This document shows positions 53,590 to 61,701 of a stretch of 64,000 bases of DNA, piece by piece. Made by a program: the position numbers and the translations under genes. Under the pieces are notes generated by a model. The model worked only from the letters and a program-made list of their open reading frames with translations. It was not told where the DNA came from and did not search any database. Numbering within the stretch: the first letter of the stretch is position 1; each line of letters starts with the position of its first letter. The DNA is from Prolixibacteraceae bacterium JC049. GTDB lineage: Bacteria; Bacteroidota; Bacteroidia; Bacteroidales; Prolixibacteraceae. Location: assembly GCA_023369685.1 (NCBI GenBank), contig SACZ01000001.1, positions 186,381-250,380 of the forward strand, given 5' to 3'.

Positions 53590-54975
53590 ATGCGCTTAAA
53601 GTTTATTACATATCTGTCGTTTTTTGCCTTGATTGCGCTGGTGGTAGTGCAGGTCTATATTGTTAACGAATTCATTCAGCTAAAGAATAATGAGTTCGAT
53701 AAGAAATATGGAGAAGAGGTTTTTACTGCTTTAGATTTGGTGAAAAACGATTTTAATTACGATCCATTGGATTCGGCATTGACATACCTGGATCGGTTTG
53801 CCGATAAGTTGATGGATAATCAATCGGATTTCGATATAATCCAGGAAGATGCCCGTATTAAGCGCAAAATTGCAGAAGAGTTTGAAACCATCATTGGTGA
53901 GCAAGAGAAGATTACTCCTTTCTTAAAAGAATATTTGCCTCAGAGAGGATTGGATAACGATTTTATTACCCGGTTCAATGTGCGGGAATTGAAGCTGATT
54001 TATTATGGCCGGTCGTATATGATTATAAGCGATGAGAATGAAGCAACAGCAGAAGCTGTTGAAAAGAGAGAAAGTAAAGACTTTATTTTTGTGCGTTCCA
54101 ATGCGGTAGGGTTAAATAACTGCGAATTCAAACTCGATTTCTATATCGATTTCAATCATAAGAAGCAGATTGTTATTAAAGAGATGAGGTGGATTTTAGC
54201 GTTGATGATTATAACAATGCTGGTAGTAGCTGTTGCATTCTTGCTAACAGTGCGAAACATGTTCCGCCACAAAAAACTTTCCGATATTAAATCCGACTTT
54301 ATTAGTAATATGACTCATGAGTTGAAAACTCCTTTGTCGACTATTGCAGTGGCGAGTTCCAGTTTGACCATGGAGCCGGTTTTGAAAGATAAGAATAAGT
54401 CGAAACAGCTTTCCGAGATAATAAAGAAGCAGAACAAGCACTTGACGCAAATGATCGATCATATTTTAGATGTAAGTGTTTTGGAGCGGAACGAGTTTAA
54501 AATTGCTTTAGCTGAAGCACCTGTTAGGTCGTTCTTTGAGGAGATTGTTTCGTCGTTTAAGATTGATATCGGGAAAGATAAGGTTCAGATACACCAGAAC
54601 TTTTCTATTGCCGAAGATATGGTTGCGGAATTCGATCGTTTTCAGTTAACCCGTGTGATGAATAATCTGTTGACCAATGCGGTGAAGTATTGCGATGAAG
54701 AACCGCAAATTGAGTTAGATGTTTTTTCATCATCCAACTATTTACATGTAAATTTGAAAGACAATGGTATTGGAATAAAGAAAGAAGACCAACGTCAGAT
54801 CTTCACTAAATTTTACCGTTGCAACCATAATCATAAACACAAAGTAAAAGGCTTGGGGTTGGGGCTGTACTTTGTAAAACGAATTATTGATGCTCATCAG
54901 GGAACTATTCAGGTGGAAAGTTCTTTGACAGGAGGCTCTACATTTAAAATCACATTACCATTAAAACACAAATAA
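53590..54975 (+). CDS. HisKA-type sensor histidine kinase
   Basis: A 461-residue kinase with two transmembrane helices (about 7-25 and 201-221) flanking a periplasmic domain of about 175 residues. The HisKA dimerisation domain has phospho-accepting His243 in SDFISNMTHELKTPLSTIAVASSSL. The HATPase domain shows FDRFQLTRVMNNLLTNAVKYC (N box), KDNGIGIKKED and GLGLGLYFVKRIIDAHQG. The periplasmic domain resembles none that I recognise. The partner regulator starts 3 bp after its stop codon. Confidence 0.95.
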   Translation: MRLKFITYLSFFALIALVVVQVYIVNEFIQLKNNEFDKKYGEEVFTALDLVKNDFNYDPLDSALTYLDRFADKLMDNQSDFDIIQEDARIKRKIAEEFETIIGEQEKITPFLKEYLPQRGLDNDFITRFNVRELKLIYYGRSYMIISDENEATAEAVEKRESKDFIFVRSNAVGLNNCEFKLDFYIDFNHKKQIVIKEMRWILALMIITMLVVAVAFLLTVRNMFRHKKLSDIKSDFISNMTHELKTPLSTIAVASSSLTMEPVLKDKNKSKQLSEIIKKQNKHLTQMIDHILDVSVLERNEFKIALAEAPVRSFFEEIVSSFKIDIGKDKVQIHQNFSIAEDMVAEFDRFQLTRVMNNLLTNAVKYCDEEPQIELDVFSSSNYLHVNLKDNGIGIKKEDQRQIFTKFYRCNHNHKHKVKGLGLGLYFVKRIIDAHQGTIQVESSLTGGSTFKITLPLKHK

Positions 54976-54978
54976 GCT

Positions 54979-55647
54979 ATGAAAATTTTATTAGCCGAAG
55001 ATGATATAGATTTAGGAAATGTCCTTTCTCAGTTTTTAGAAATTAGTGGTTTCGAAGTGTTGTTGGCTCGTGATGGAAAAGAGGGGTTAGAGCTATTTAA
55101 TCACAATAAGGTTGATATATGTATTCTGGATGTTATGATGCCAGAGATGGATGGTTTTACTTTAGGGAAACATATTCGCAAGCAGAACGAAACTGTGCCT
55201 TTTATATTTCTAACTGCACGTAATCAAAAAGACGATATCTTGACAGGATTAAAATTGGGAGCCGATGATTACATAACCAAACCTTTTGAAGTGGAAGAGT
55301 TGGTGCTTCGTATTCAGAATATCTTAAAAAGAAGTCAGAAGTCGGAACCTGAAAATCTAGAGTTGCATTCTATTTGTCTGTTGTTCGATGAATTCAAGCT
55401 GAAAACACCATCAGGAGAATATCGACTTACTCAAAAAGAGGCAGAGCTACTTCGTTATTTAATTTTAAACAAGAATAAAGTATTGAAACGCGAACAAATT
55501 TTAACTGAATTGTGGGGCGAAAACGATTATTTCTTGGGGAGAAGTATGGATGTGTTCATTAGTAGAATTCGTAAGTATTTAAAAGACGATTCGAGCTTAG
55601 TGTTAGATACCATTCGCGGAGTTGGTTATATTCTAAATGCCCATTAA
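54979..55647 (+). CDS. OmpR-family response regulator
   Basis: A 222-residue regulator. The receiver domain has D8/D9, phospho-acceptor D51 (ICILDVMMPEMDG) and Lys in YITKPFEVEELVLRI. The winged-helix DNA-binding domain (about 130-220) reads YRLTQKEAELLRYLILNKNKVLKREQILTELWGENDYFLGRSMDVFISRIRKYLKDDSSLVLDTIRGVGYIL. Cognate to the kinase upstream (3-bp gap). A 135-bp gap follows with no clear terminator before the nicotinamidase-like gene. Confidence 0.96.
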   Translation: MKILLAEDDIDLGNVLSQFLEISGFEVLLARDGKEGLELFNHNKVDICILDVMMPEMDGFTLGKHIRKQNETVPFIFLTARNQKDDILTGLKLGADDYITKPFEVEELVLRIQNILKRSQKSEPENLELHSICLLFDEFKLKTPSGEYRLTQKEAELLRYLILNKNKVLKREQILTELWGENDYFLGRSMDVFISRIRKYLKDDSSLVLDTIRGVGYILNAH

Positions 55648-55791
55648 ATAGTTGTATTTCTCTTGTCGATTCATTCTAATTGAGAGATGTAAATTGTTGT
55701 CGTCAAGATTTTAGAAATAGTAAACTATTGCATTTTTTGCTAACTTAATCCCCATTAAAATCATTTTCTTGTATATATAAATTTGAAGGGG

Positions 55792-56424
55792 ATGGATTCA
55801 GAGAATTTATTTTGGAATGTTGATACACAAGTTGACTTTGTGGAACCAACAGGAAAATTATATGTTTCGGGAGCTGAGTTGTTGAAGGAAAAGTGGGCTG
55901 CTATTACTCAATTTGCTTCCGAAAATGAGATTAGAGTTATAAATACAGCCGATTACCACAAAATTACTTCCGAAGAGCTATCTGCTAACCCCGATTTTGT
56001 ACACTCGTTTCCTCAGCATTGCATGGGGGGTACTATTGGGGCAGAATACATCGATGAAACAAATCCGGAATGTCCTTTGCTTTTCGATTGGGACAAACAT
56101 TATCCGTTGTTTCCAGATCATGAACAATTATTGAAAGCCCGGAATATTTTAATTCGTAAAGATAATTTCGATGTTTTCTTGGGAAATGAGAATACCGAAG
56201 AGCTTTTACGAATCATTAATCCGAAAAAGATATTTGTTTACGGAGTGACAACTAATGTTTGTGTAGACAGAGCTGTTGTCGGATTAGCTGAACGTGGTTT
56301 CAAGGTGTATGTTTTCGAAGATGCCATTAAAGAGTTGCCTAATATTCCAATTCCATTTGAAAATTGGGATAAATTGGGGATAAATCGAATTTCTTTCGAA
56401 AAAGTAAAAGATTTTCTGTTGTAA
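55792..56424 (+). CDS. isochorismatase-family cysteine hydrolase (nicotinamidase-like)
   Basis: A 210-residue enzyme of the isochorismatase/nicotinamidase fold. The catalytic triad is visible as Asp11 (WNVDTQVDF), Lys123 (ILIRKDNFDVF) and Cys157 (GVTTNVCVDRAV), with a TADYH segment near residue 55 where nicotinamidases bind metal. It could convert nicotinamide to nicotinate in NAD salvage, but members of this family also act on other amides. ATG 55792 is used; a TTG nine bases upstream is less likely. Confidence 0.85.
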   Translation: MDSENLFWNVDTQVDFVEPTGKLYVSGAELLKEKWAAITQFASENEIRVINTADYHKITSEELSANPDFVHSFPQHCMGGTIGAEYIDETNPECPLLFDWDKHYPLFPDHEQLLKARNILIRKDNFDVFLGNENTEELLRIINPKKIFVYGVTTNVCVDRAVVGLAERGFKVYVFEDAIKELPNIPIPFENWDKLGINRISFEKVKDFLL

Positions 56425-56555
56425 GAATTGACTAAAAAGTAGGCAGATTTCATAAAGTGGAAAATCCACTGAAAAAAAGTGAAAAATTAATCTTGTTCGT
56501 TCTCAGGAAGTTAAGTTTTTAATGCGAAAAAAGATGAAAAAAAAACGCTGAAACC

Positions 56556-56586
56556 TTTGCAGGGAACAAGTTTTCTCCTACTTTTG
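56556..56586 (+). promoter_or_regulatory. promoter of tRNA-Ser/tRNA-Trp copy 2
   Basis: TTTG (56556-56559), 19 bp, TACTTTTG (56579-56586). It has the same layout as the copy 1 promoter, while the sequences between promoter and tRNA differ. Confidence 0.8.
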
Positions 56587-56667
56587 CACTCGCTGTCGAC
56601 AAGGAAATGACAGTGTGAGTCGCTAAGCAATTAGTGATCTTGAGAAGTCAAGAGAAACTCATTTATT

Positions 56668-56752
56668 GGAGAGATGGCAGAGTGGTCGAATGCGGTGGTC
56701 TTGAAAACCATTGTACCGCGAGGTACCGGGGGTTCGAATCCCTCTCTCTCCG
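56668..56752 (+). tRNA. tRNA-Ser (anticodon UGA), copy 2
   Basis: Identical over 85 nt to the copy at 52650-52734: class II structure, anticodon UGA, CCA not encoded. Confidence 0.97.
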
Positions 56753-56757
56753 CGTCT

Positions 56758-56784
56758 AAGGTAGCTTTTAGCTACCTTTTTTTT
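56758..56784 (+). terminator. terminator-like hairpin between tRNA-Ser and tRNA-Trp (copy 2)
   Basis: AAGGTAGC (56758-56765), loop TTTTA, GCTACCTT (56771-56778), then six T. In copy 1 only 5 bp separate the tRNAs and there is no hairpin. Here it should lower tRNA-Trp readthrough. Confidence 0.9.
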
Positions 56785-56803
56785 ACTTCTTTTTGAAGAA
56801 CAC

Positions 56804-56876
56804 ACGGGTGTAGCTCAGTTGGTAGAGCACTGGTCTCCAAAACCAGGTGTCGGGAGTTCGAGCCTCTCCTCCCGTG
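56804..56876 (+). tRNA. tRNA-Trp (anticodon CCA), copy 2
   Basis: Differs from copy 1 by one base in the T-loop/stem region (GAGCC here, GAGTC in copy 1). It has the same anticodon and the same U6-U67 acceptor mismatch; CCA is not encoded. Confidence 0.97.
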
Positions 56877-56877
56877 C

Positions 56878-56914
56878 AAAAGCTGTTTCGATTTATTTCG
56901 GAGCAGCTTTTTTG
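56878..56914 (+). terminator. terminator of tRNA pair 2
   Basis: AAAAGCTG (56878-56885) and CAGCTTTT (56904-56911), followed by T residues. Confidence 0.88.
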
Positions 56915-56920
56915 TTTGTA

Positions 56921-56960
56921 GCCAGTCTCCTGTTTCCTTTTCTCCGGTCTCCCGTTTCCA
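56921..56960 (+). repeat. degenerate heptamer-type repeat
   Basis: GCCAGTCTCCTGTTTCC, then TTTTCTCCGGTCTCCCGTTTCC: imperfect copies of the CAGTCTC motif that forms the array at 1787-1894. This may be a decayed or incipient array. Confidence 0.5.
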
Positions 56961-57059
56961 TATATAACAAGCCCTGATTTTCAATATGATTCCTTTTTTA
57001 TATATTTGCTAATACGTTTTAGCGAATCATTTTTTATAAACCAATCTAGAATTAAAATC

Positions 57060-58199
57060 ATGCAAAAACGAATTAGTGTGTTTGTTTTCATGCTATTGGC
57101 GTTTACCGGGTTTGCTCAGGTAAAGCACAATGGTTTGAATAACAATTTGGGAAATCTGTATCGTTTATCCGATGCAAAAACAAGATCTATTTGTCCGGAA
57201 AACTTCACCGGCGAAAAAGGAAAAGGCGGAATGGCTACCTTGAAAGAGGGAAGTGCCGCACATGCAGCCCGCGAACTGGGGCAGGGCTGGAAAGTAAATC
57301 CATTTGTAGTAATTAAGTCCAAACAAGAGTTTACATTGGCCGAAATTGATGGTTCTGGAGCTATTCAGCACATTTGGATGACGCCTACAGGCAATTGGCG
57401 ATTTTCAGTTATTCGCATCTATTGGGACGACGAAAAAGAACCATCGGTAGAATGTCCTATTGGCGATTTCTTTGGAATGGGATGGTGTGAGTATGCTCAG
57501 CTGAATTCTTTGGCAGTATGTGTTAATCCAGGAAGTGCATTCAATTGCTACTGGCAGATGCCTTTCCGTAAGAAGTGCAAGATTACTTTCGAAAATATCG
57601 ATGAGAAAGATATGCGATTGTATTATCAAATTGATTATTGCGAAACAGAAGTGCCAGAAGATGCTGCATATTTTCATGCTCAATTCCGCAGAACAAATCC
57701 AAATCCATACAAGAAAGACTACGTGATTGTGGATGGAATTAAAGGAAAAGGTCACTATGTGGGAACTTACATGGCTTGGCAAGTGAATAATAATGGCTGG
57801 TGGGGCGAAGGAGAAATTAAGTTCTTTATGGATGGAGATAAGAAATTTCCGACCATTTGCGGAACCGGTACCGAGGACTACTTCTGTGGTTCGTATAATT
57901 TCGATCGCGGAGGACAGTATAAAGAGTTCTCTACTGCTTATGCTGGCTTGCATCAGGTAATTCGCCCTGATGGCACCTATAAAGCCAATCAGCGCTTTGG
58001 AATGTATCGCTGGCATATTACCGATCCAATCCGTTTTGAGAAAGACCTGAAAGTAACCATTCAGGATTTAGGCTGGCGAAGTGGAGGACGATATTTGCCT
58101 CAAAAGAGCGATATCGCTTCGGTAGCGTTTTGGTATCAGGCCGAACCGCACAAGCCATTTCCAAAGTTACCGTCTAAAGACGAGTTAGAAGTTCGATAA
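57060..58199 (+). CDS. GH172 (DUF2961) glycoside hydrolase-family protein
   Basis: A 379-residue secreted protein with signal peptide (MQKRISVFVFMLLAFTGFAQ). The DUF2961 signature is complete: SICPENFTGEKGKGGMA, GSGAIQHIWMT, RIYWDDEKEPSVECPIGDFFGMGWCEY, NCYWQMPFRKKCKITFEN and TICGTGTEDYFCGSYNF. Members of this family (CAZy GH172) include alpha-D-fructofuranosidases and difructose-dianhydride synthases/hydrolases; several assemble into hexamers or larger rings. The catalytic glutamates probably lie in the GTGTEDYF and ECPIGDFF segments. It stands alone between the tRNA pair and map, not inside a SusCD locus. Confidence 0.92.
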   Translation: MQKRISVFVFMLLAFTGFAQVKHNGLNNNLGNLYRLSDAKTRSICPENFTGEKGKGGMATLKEGSAAHAARELGQGWKVNPFVVIKSKQEFTLAEIDGSGAIQHIWMTPTGNWRFSVIRIYWDDEKEPSVECPIGDFFGMGWCEYAQLNSLAVCVNPGSAFNCYWQMPFRKKCKITFENIDEKDMRLYYQIDYCETEVPEDAAYFHAQFRRTNPNPYKKDYVIVDGIKGKGHYVGTYMAWQVNNNGWWGEGEIKFFMDGDKKFPTICGTGTEDYFCGSYNFDRGGQYKEFSTAYAGLHQVIRPDGTYKANQRFGMYRWHITDPIRFEKDLKVTIQDLGWRSGGRYLPQKSDIASVAFWYQAEPHKPFPKLPSKDELEVR

Positions 58200-58204
58200 A
58201 ACAA

Positions 58205-58237
58205 AAAAGGTTGCTTTTTATAAGGCAACCTTTTCTT
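58205..58237. terminator. bidirectional terminator after the GH172 gene
   Basis: AAAAGGTTGC (58205-58214) and GCAACCTTTT (58225-58234) with A/T runs on both sides, between convergent genes. Confidence 0.92.
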
Positions 58238-58263
58238 TTATTTGAATTTATTCTTTGTCTTTA

Positions 58264-59031
58264 CTAATATTCGTCCGAAACATCAGTTAGGACTTCATAG
58301 CCATCTTCTGTCACCAAAATAGTGTGCTCGAATTGTGCCGAAAGCTTACCGTCGATTGTTCTTGCAGTCCAGCCATCTTCTTTGTCAATTTTAGCTTTTG
58401 GCCTACCTTGGTTGATCATTGGCTCAATGGTGAAAGTCATACCTGGCTGCATAACATCACCAGTGTTTTTTCTCGATAGGTGATCTACTTGAGGATCTTC
58501 GTGGAATTCCATGCCAATTCCATGGCCACAGAATTCATAAACCACACTGTAGCCTTTGGCTTTAGCGTAACGACCAATAACAAAACCAATGTTTCCAAAG
58601 TGATTTCCTGGGCGCACCTGCTGAATCCCTAAGTTCAGACAGTGCTTGGTGTCGTCGATCAGCTTTTGTGTTTTTTTATCTACTTCACCTACCACGTACA
58701 TGCGTGATGTGTCGCCAAAGTAGCCATCTAAAATAGTAGTAACATCAATGTTTAAGATATCACCATTTTTAAGAATAGTATCTTCTGAAGGAATTCCGTG
58801 GCAAATAACATTATTAAGCGAAATACAGCACGACTTTGGGTAGCCATTATAGCCTAAAGTGGCTGGAGTAGCATTGTTTTCAATAATGAAATCGTGAATT
58901 TTCTGATTTAGAAATTCAGTACTAACTCCTTCTTTTACGAATTGTTCTATGTATACAAGCGATTGACCAGCTAATTTCGATGATTTGCGAATGCCTTCAA
59001 TCTGCTCTTTATTCTTTATGATAATTGCCAT
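58264..59031 (-). CDS. map: methionine aminopeptidase, type I
   Basis: A 255-residue pita-bread metalloprotease that removes the initiator Met. The metal ligands are intact: GDILNIDVTTILDGYFGDTSRMY (two Asp), GHGIGMEFHEDPQV (His), TFTIEPMINQGRP (Glu) and QFEHTILVTEDGYEVLT (Glu). It has no N-terminal SH3 extension and ends close to the stop. Divergent from the thioesterase gene. Confidence 0.96.
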   Translation of the reverse strand: MAIIIKNKEQIEGIRKSSKLAGQSLVYIEQFVKEGVSTEFLNQKIHDFIIENNATPATLGYNGYPKSCCISLNNVICHGIPSEDTILKNGDILNIDVTTILDGYFGDTSRMYVVGEVDKKTQKLIDDTKHCLNLGIQQVRPGNHFGNIGFVIGRYAKAKGYSVVYEFCGHGIGMEFHEDPQVDHLSRKNTGDVMQPGMTFTIEPMINQGRPKAKIDKEDGWTARTIDGKLSAQFEHTILVTEDGYEVLTDVSDEY

Positions 59032-59142
59032 TGGATAAAAATTTTTGCAAAATTGGTTAAAAGCCGCTTATTTTCAAAGTTTCGACTTAAATTTGATGGT
59101 TTAAAAAATATTGACAGTTGATAATACAAACCTATAGATAGA

Positions 59143-59868
59143 ATGTTCATAAGTGCTGCTCAAACCGATCGTTTTGGTCGTATATCGATACCTGCTATTG
59201 CCGGAATTTTAGAAGATTTAGCTTGGCGCGATGCCAATCGTTTGTCGTTTGGATACGATGAATTGAAAGAGCGCAACCTGCTTTGGGTGCTTTCCAGAAT
59301 GAAAGTAAAGATCTACAAACGTCCCAACTGGCGAGAAGAAATTGTGGGTAAAACATGGGCTTGTGGAGTAGATGGCCCATTTGCACGCCGTGAATTTAGA
59401 ATTGAAAATAAAGACGGAGAGTTGATGATTGAAGCTGTTTCGCATTGGTTGGTAGTCGATGCTTCTACCCACCGAATGGTGCGAATCAATTCGATTTTAG
59501 ATTTGTTTAAAGCCGATCCGAAATCAGTTATTGAATGGAGTACTTCGAAATTGGGAGATGTGAAAGCTGATTTTCAATCTGATTTCCGAGATGTGCTTTA
59601 TAGCGATATCGATCTGAACCAGCATGTAAATAATGCGCGTTACTTACAACGAATAATCGATTCGATGTCGGACGAGGTGATTGAGAAAACAGAAATTACT
59701 GGCTACGAAATTAATTTCTTAAACGAAGCTGTACTGGGAGATAAATTAGCTGTTGTAAGAAACGAAGTAGCTGAAGGAGAAGATCAGTTAGCTGCAATTA
59801 TTCGTGAATCGGACGGAAAAGAAACAGTTCGGGTAAAGTTAGAATGGAAATTTAGAGAATCAGAATAA
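59143..59868 (+). CDS. acyl-ACP thioesterase
   Basis: A 241-residue double-hotdog thioesterase that releases fatty acids from acyl carrier protein. The first hotdog has AIAGILEDLAWRDANRLSFGYDELKERNLLWVLSRMKVKIYKRPNWREEI. The second has the family hallmark SDIDLNQHVNNARYLQRI with the catalytic Asn and His. The N-terminus is about 15 residues shorter than in many homologues, but an in-frame stop lies 24 bp upstream of the ATG, so no longer start exists. The last residues (KFRESE) are duplicated as DNA downstream. Confidence 0.92.
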   Translation: MFISAAQTDRFGRISIPAIAGILEDLAWRDANRLSFGYDELKERNLLWVLSRMKVKIYKRPNWREEIVGKTWACGVDGPFARREFRIENKDGELMIEAVSHWLVVDASTHRMVRINSILDLFKADPKSVIEWSTSKLGDVKADFQSDFRDVLYSDIDLNQHVNNARYLQRIIDSMSDEVIEKTEITGYEINFLNEAVLGDKLAVVRNEVAEGEDQLAAIIRESDGKETVRVKLEWKFRESE

Positions 59869-59923
59869 TCTTTATCTGCTAGTCCCGATGTATAATCGGG
59901 ACTAATCGGATAATTAGTTTTTA

Positions 59924-59948
59924 TAGCACAAATTGCAAATTTGCGCTA
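59924..59948. repeat. 25-bp palindromic repeat, copy 2
   Basis: TAGCACAAATT-GCA-AATTTGCGCTA, identical to the element at 34074-34098. It lies at the end of duplication unit 1. Confidence 0.92.
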
Positions 59949-60038
59949 GCGAAGAGAAAAGAAATTTCGAGAGTCAGAATAATCTTTATCTGCTAGTCCC
60001 GATTTGTAATTGGGACTAATGGGATAATTTGTTTTTTA

Positions 60039-60063
60039 TAGCACAAATTACAAATTTGCGCTA
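60039..60063. repeat. 25-bp palindromic repeat, copy 3
   Basis: TAGCACAAATT-ACA-AATTTGCGCTA, one loop base different from copies 1 and 2. It lies at the end of duplication unit 2. Confidence 0.92.
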
Positions 60064-60102
60064 GCAGAGTCTGGCAATCTGAAAACCTAATGATCTATCA
60101 GT

Positions 60103-61026
60103 CTAATAATTCCCCATCCACTCTTTAATTTTCTCCATTTTTTCTTCCATTGGCATGTAGCCGTCCAGCCATTTTATGGTGGTTCCATTACGCTCCATAC
60201 GACGGAACCAAGTCATTTGTCGTTTGGCAAACTGATGAATTGCAGTGTTCAGTTGTTCAAACATCTCTTTGTAGCTTAGTTTTCCTGTTAAGTGTAGAGT
60301 AAGGTATTTATATTCCAAGCCGTAATAAACCAATGCTTCAGGAGTAACGCCAGAATCTAGTAGTTTTTGAACTTCGTCGAGCATTCCTTCGTCAAAGCGC
60401 TGCTTTAAGCGTTGGGTAATGCGTTTTCTTCTGCTTAGTCGATCGAATTTAATACCAACAACCAAACTGTTAATTTCCGGAAAGTTGGTGTCTATGCCCG
60501 GATTTTTCGAATAGTATTCTTCAATTTCAATGGCTCTGATGGCGCGTTTGGTTGTATCTACGTCGGTTGTATTGTGTAAATCCGATTTGTAAGCTTTTAG
60601 AATTTCGGTTAATTCTTCCAGATTTTTATCTACTAATTGTGCTCTTAACTCATCGTTGTTGGGAACTTGAATCAGTCGATAACCTTTCAGGATAGCTTCG
60701 AGGTAAAGGCCACTGCCTCCACACATGATCGGTACAATATTTCTTGATTGAATATCTTCGAAGGCAGGAATAAAGTCGCGCTGAAATTCGAAAACATTAT
60801 ATTGATAGCCAGCATCCACAATATCAATTAGGTGGTAAGGTATAGCATGACCGTTAACGGTATATTCCGAAATGTCTTTTCCTGTTCCTAAATCCATGCC
60901 ACGGTACACCTGACGAGAGTCGGCAGAAATAATTTCACTTTTCATTTGGTAGGCCAATTCAGTGGCTACTCCTGTTTTCCCCGTTGCAGTAGGACCTAAT
61001 ATTGTGATTAAATTATATGGCTTCAT
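60103..61026 (-). CDS. miaA: tRNA dimethylallyltransferase
   Basis: A 307-residue enzyme that adds a dimethylallyl group to A37 of tRNAs reading UNN codons. It shows the P-loop ILGPTATGKTGVATELA, ISADSRQVYRGMDLGTGK, the DSRQ and IPYHLIDIVDAG segments, and QFAKRQMTWFRRM at the C-terminus. ATG 61026 is chosen because it starts MKPYNLITILGPTATGKT; the upstream extension overlaps the divergent Yip1 gene and has no homology. tRNA-Ser(UGA) and tRNA-Trp in this window are expected substrates, as both carry A37. Confidence 0.96.
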   Translation of the reverse strand: MKPYNLITILGPTATGKTGVATELAYQMKSEIISADSRQVYRGMDLGTGKDISEYTVNGHAIPYHLIDIVDAGYQYNVFEFQRDFIPAFEDIQSRNIVPIMCGGSGLYLEAILKGYRLIQVPNNDELRAQLVDKNLEELTEILKAYKSDLHNTTDVDTTKRAIRAIEIEEYYSKNPGIDTNFPEINSLVVGIKFDRLSRRKRITQRLKQRFDEGMLDEVQKLLDSGVTPEALVYYGLEYKYLTLHLTGKLSYKEMFEQLNTAIHQFAKRQMTWFRRMERNGTTIKWLDGYMPMEEKMEKIKEWMGNY

Positions 61027-61108
61027 TATAACCTTCGCTTTGTTAGTAAGTGCGAAATTATCAATTCCTAAATCTAAATTGTTTATTTTTGGAGAAATTT
61101 TCATGTAA

Positions 61109-61681
61109 ATGAACTGGAAAGAGCCAATATTAGAACTATATAATACATCGAAAACATTAATTGTTTCGCCCAAGCAATTTTGGGAATCGAAGGTAGAAGC
61201 CATTTCGTTGAAAGCGGTAACACAGTATTTCATGTTATTCATGGTGCTGGTGGGAGTAAGTGCTTTTGTGGGGGGCTGGATTGCTGGATCGAAATATGGA
61301 ACCGACTATTGGTTCTTGCTTTTTAAAGCATTGCGAGATGTTTTTCAATATGTGGTATCGGTTTATTTAGGATGTTGGGCCATTCGTGAGATACTGGCCA
61401 TCGAGGCCGATAAGAAGAATGTGTTGAAGTTGGTGGTGTTGAGTAGTATTCCTGCTTTTATGACCACTATCATTACCAATTTGTTTTCAGGGGTATATAT
61501 TTTAGAACTGTTTTCGTTATACAGTTTCTACCTGATGTATGTTGGTGTACCCTACTTTTTTGAAGGAGCTAAAAAGCATCATTTTCGATTTGCTGGAGTA
61601 AGCATTCTGATAATGATCGTGAGTTTTGTGGCTTCGTATTATATTTTGTGGAATCTGCTAAAGCTGTTTTATACGGTTTAA
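61109..61681 (+). CDS. Yip1-family integral membrane protein
   Basis: A 190-residue protein with five predicted transmembrane segments (about 40-60, 76-100, 108-125, 130-150, 160-185). It matches the Yip1-like domain seen in many bacterial membrane proteins of unknown role. It is divergent from miaA and 20 bp upstream of smpB, so it is likely co-transcribed with smpB. Confidence 0.8.
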   Translation: MNWKEPILELYNTSKTLIVSPKQFWESKVEAISLKAVTQYFMLFMVLVGVSAFVGGWIAGSKYGTDYWFLLFKALRDVFQYVVSVYLGCWAIREILAIEADKKNVLKLVVLSSIPAFMTTIITNLFSGVYILELFSLYSFYLMYVGVPYFFEGAKKHHFRFAGVSILIMIVSFVASYYILWNLLKLFYTV

Positions 61682-61701
61682 GTTGATAAATTTTGAATTA
61701 A

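Larger units (their letters stand above)
59847..60066 (+). repeat. tandem duplication (114-bp period) including the 3' end of the thioesterase gene
   Basis: Unit 1 (59847-59960) starts in the last codons of the gene and contains a hairpin (AGTCCCGAT/ATCGGGACT) and the 25-bp palindrome. Unit 2 (59961-60066) repeats the same order with scattered substitutions, starting GAAATTTCGAGAGTCAGAATAA, which still encodes KFRESE and a stop. The copies have diverged, so the event is not recent. Confidence 0.93.

Noticed and set aside
55778-55785. TAAATTTG as a -7 promoter for the nicotinamidase-like gene
   Set aside because: The start would fall on or after the ATG and there is no -33 match at the right distance.
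56455-56469. AGTGGA-AAA-TCCACT hairpin after the nicotinamidase-like gene as terminator
   Set aside because: A short 6-bp stem followed by A residues rather than T.
56772-56984. 70-residue minus-strand ORF over tRNA-Trp copy 2
   Set aside because: Its [21 protein letters not shown]-like content is the well-known antisense-tRNA artefact.
57405-58016. 203-residue minus-strand ORF in the GH172 gene
   Set aside because: Antisense shadow; the plus-strand gene has all family motifs.
61027-61242. 72-residue N-terminal extension of MiaA
   Set aside because: It runs into the divergent Yip1 gene and precedes the P-loop by too much; the ATG at 61026 fits the family.
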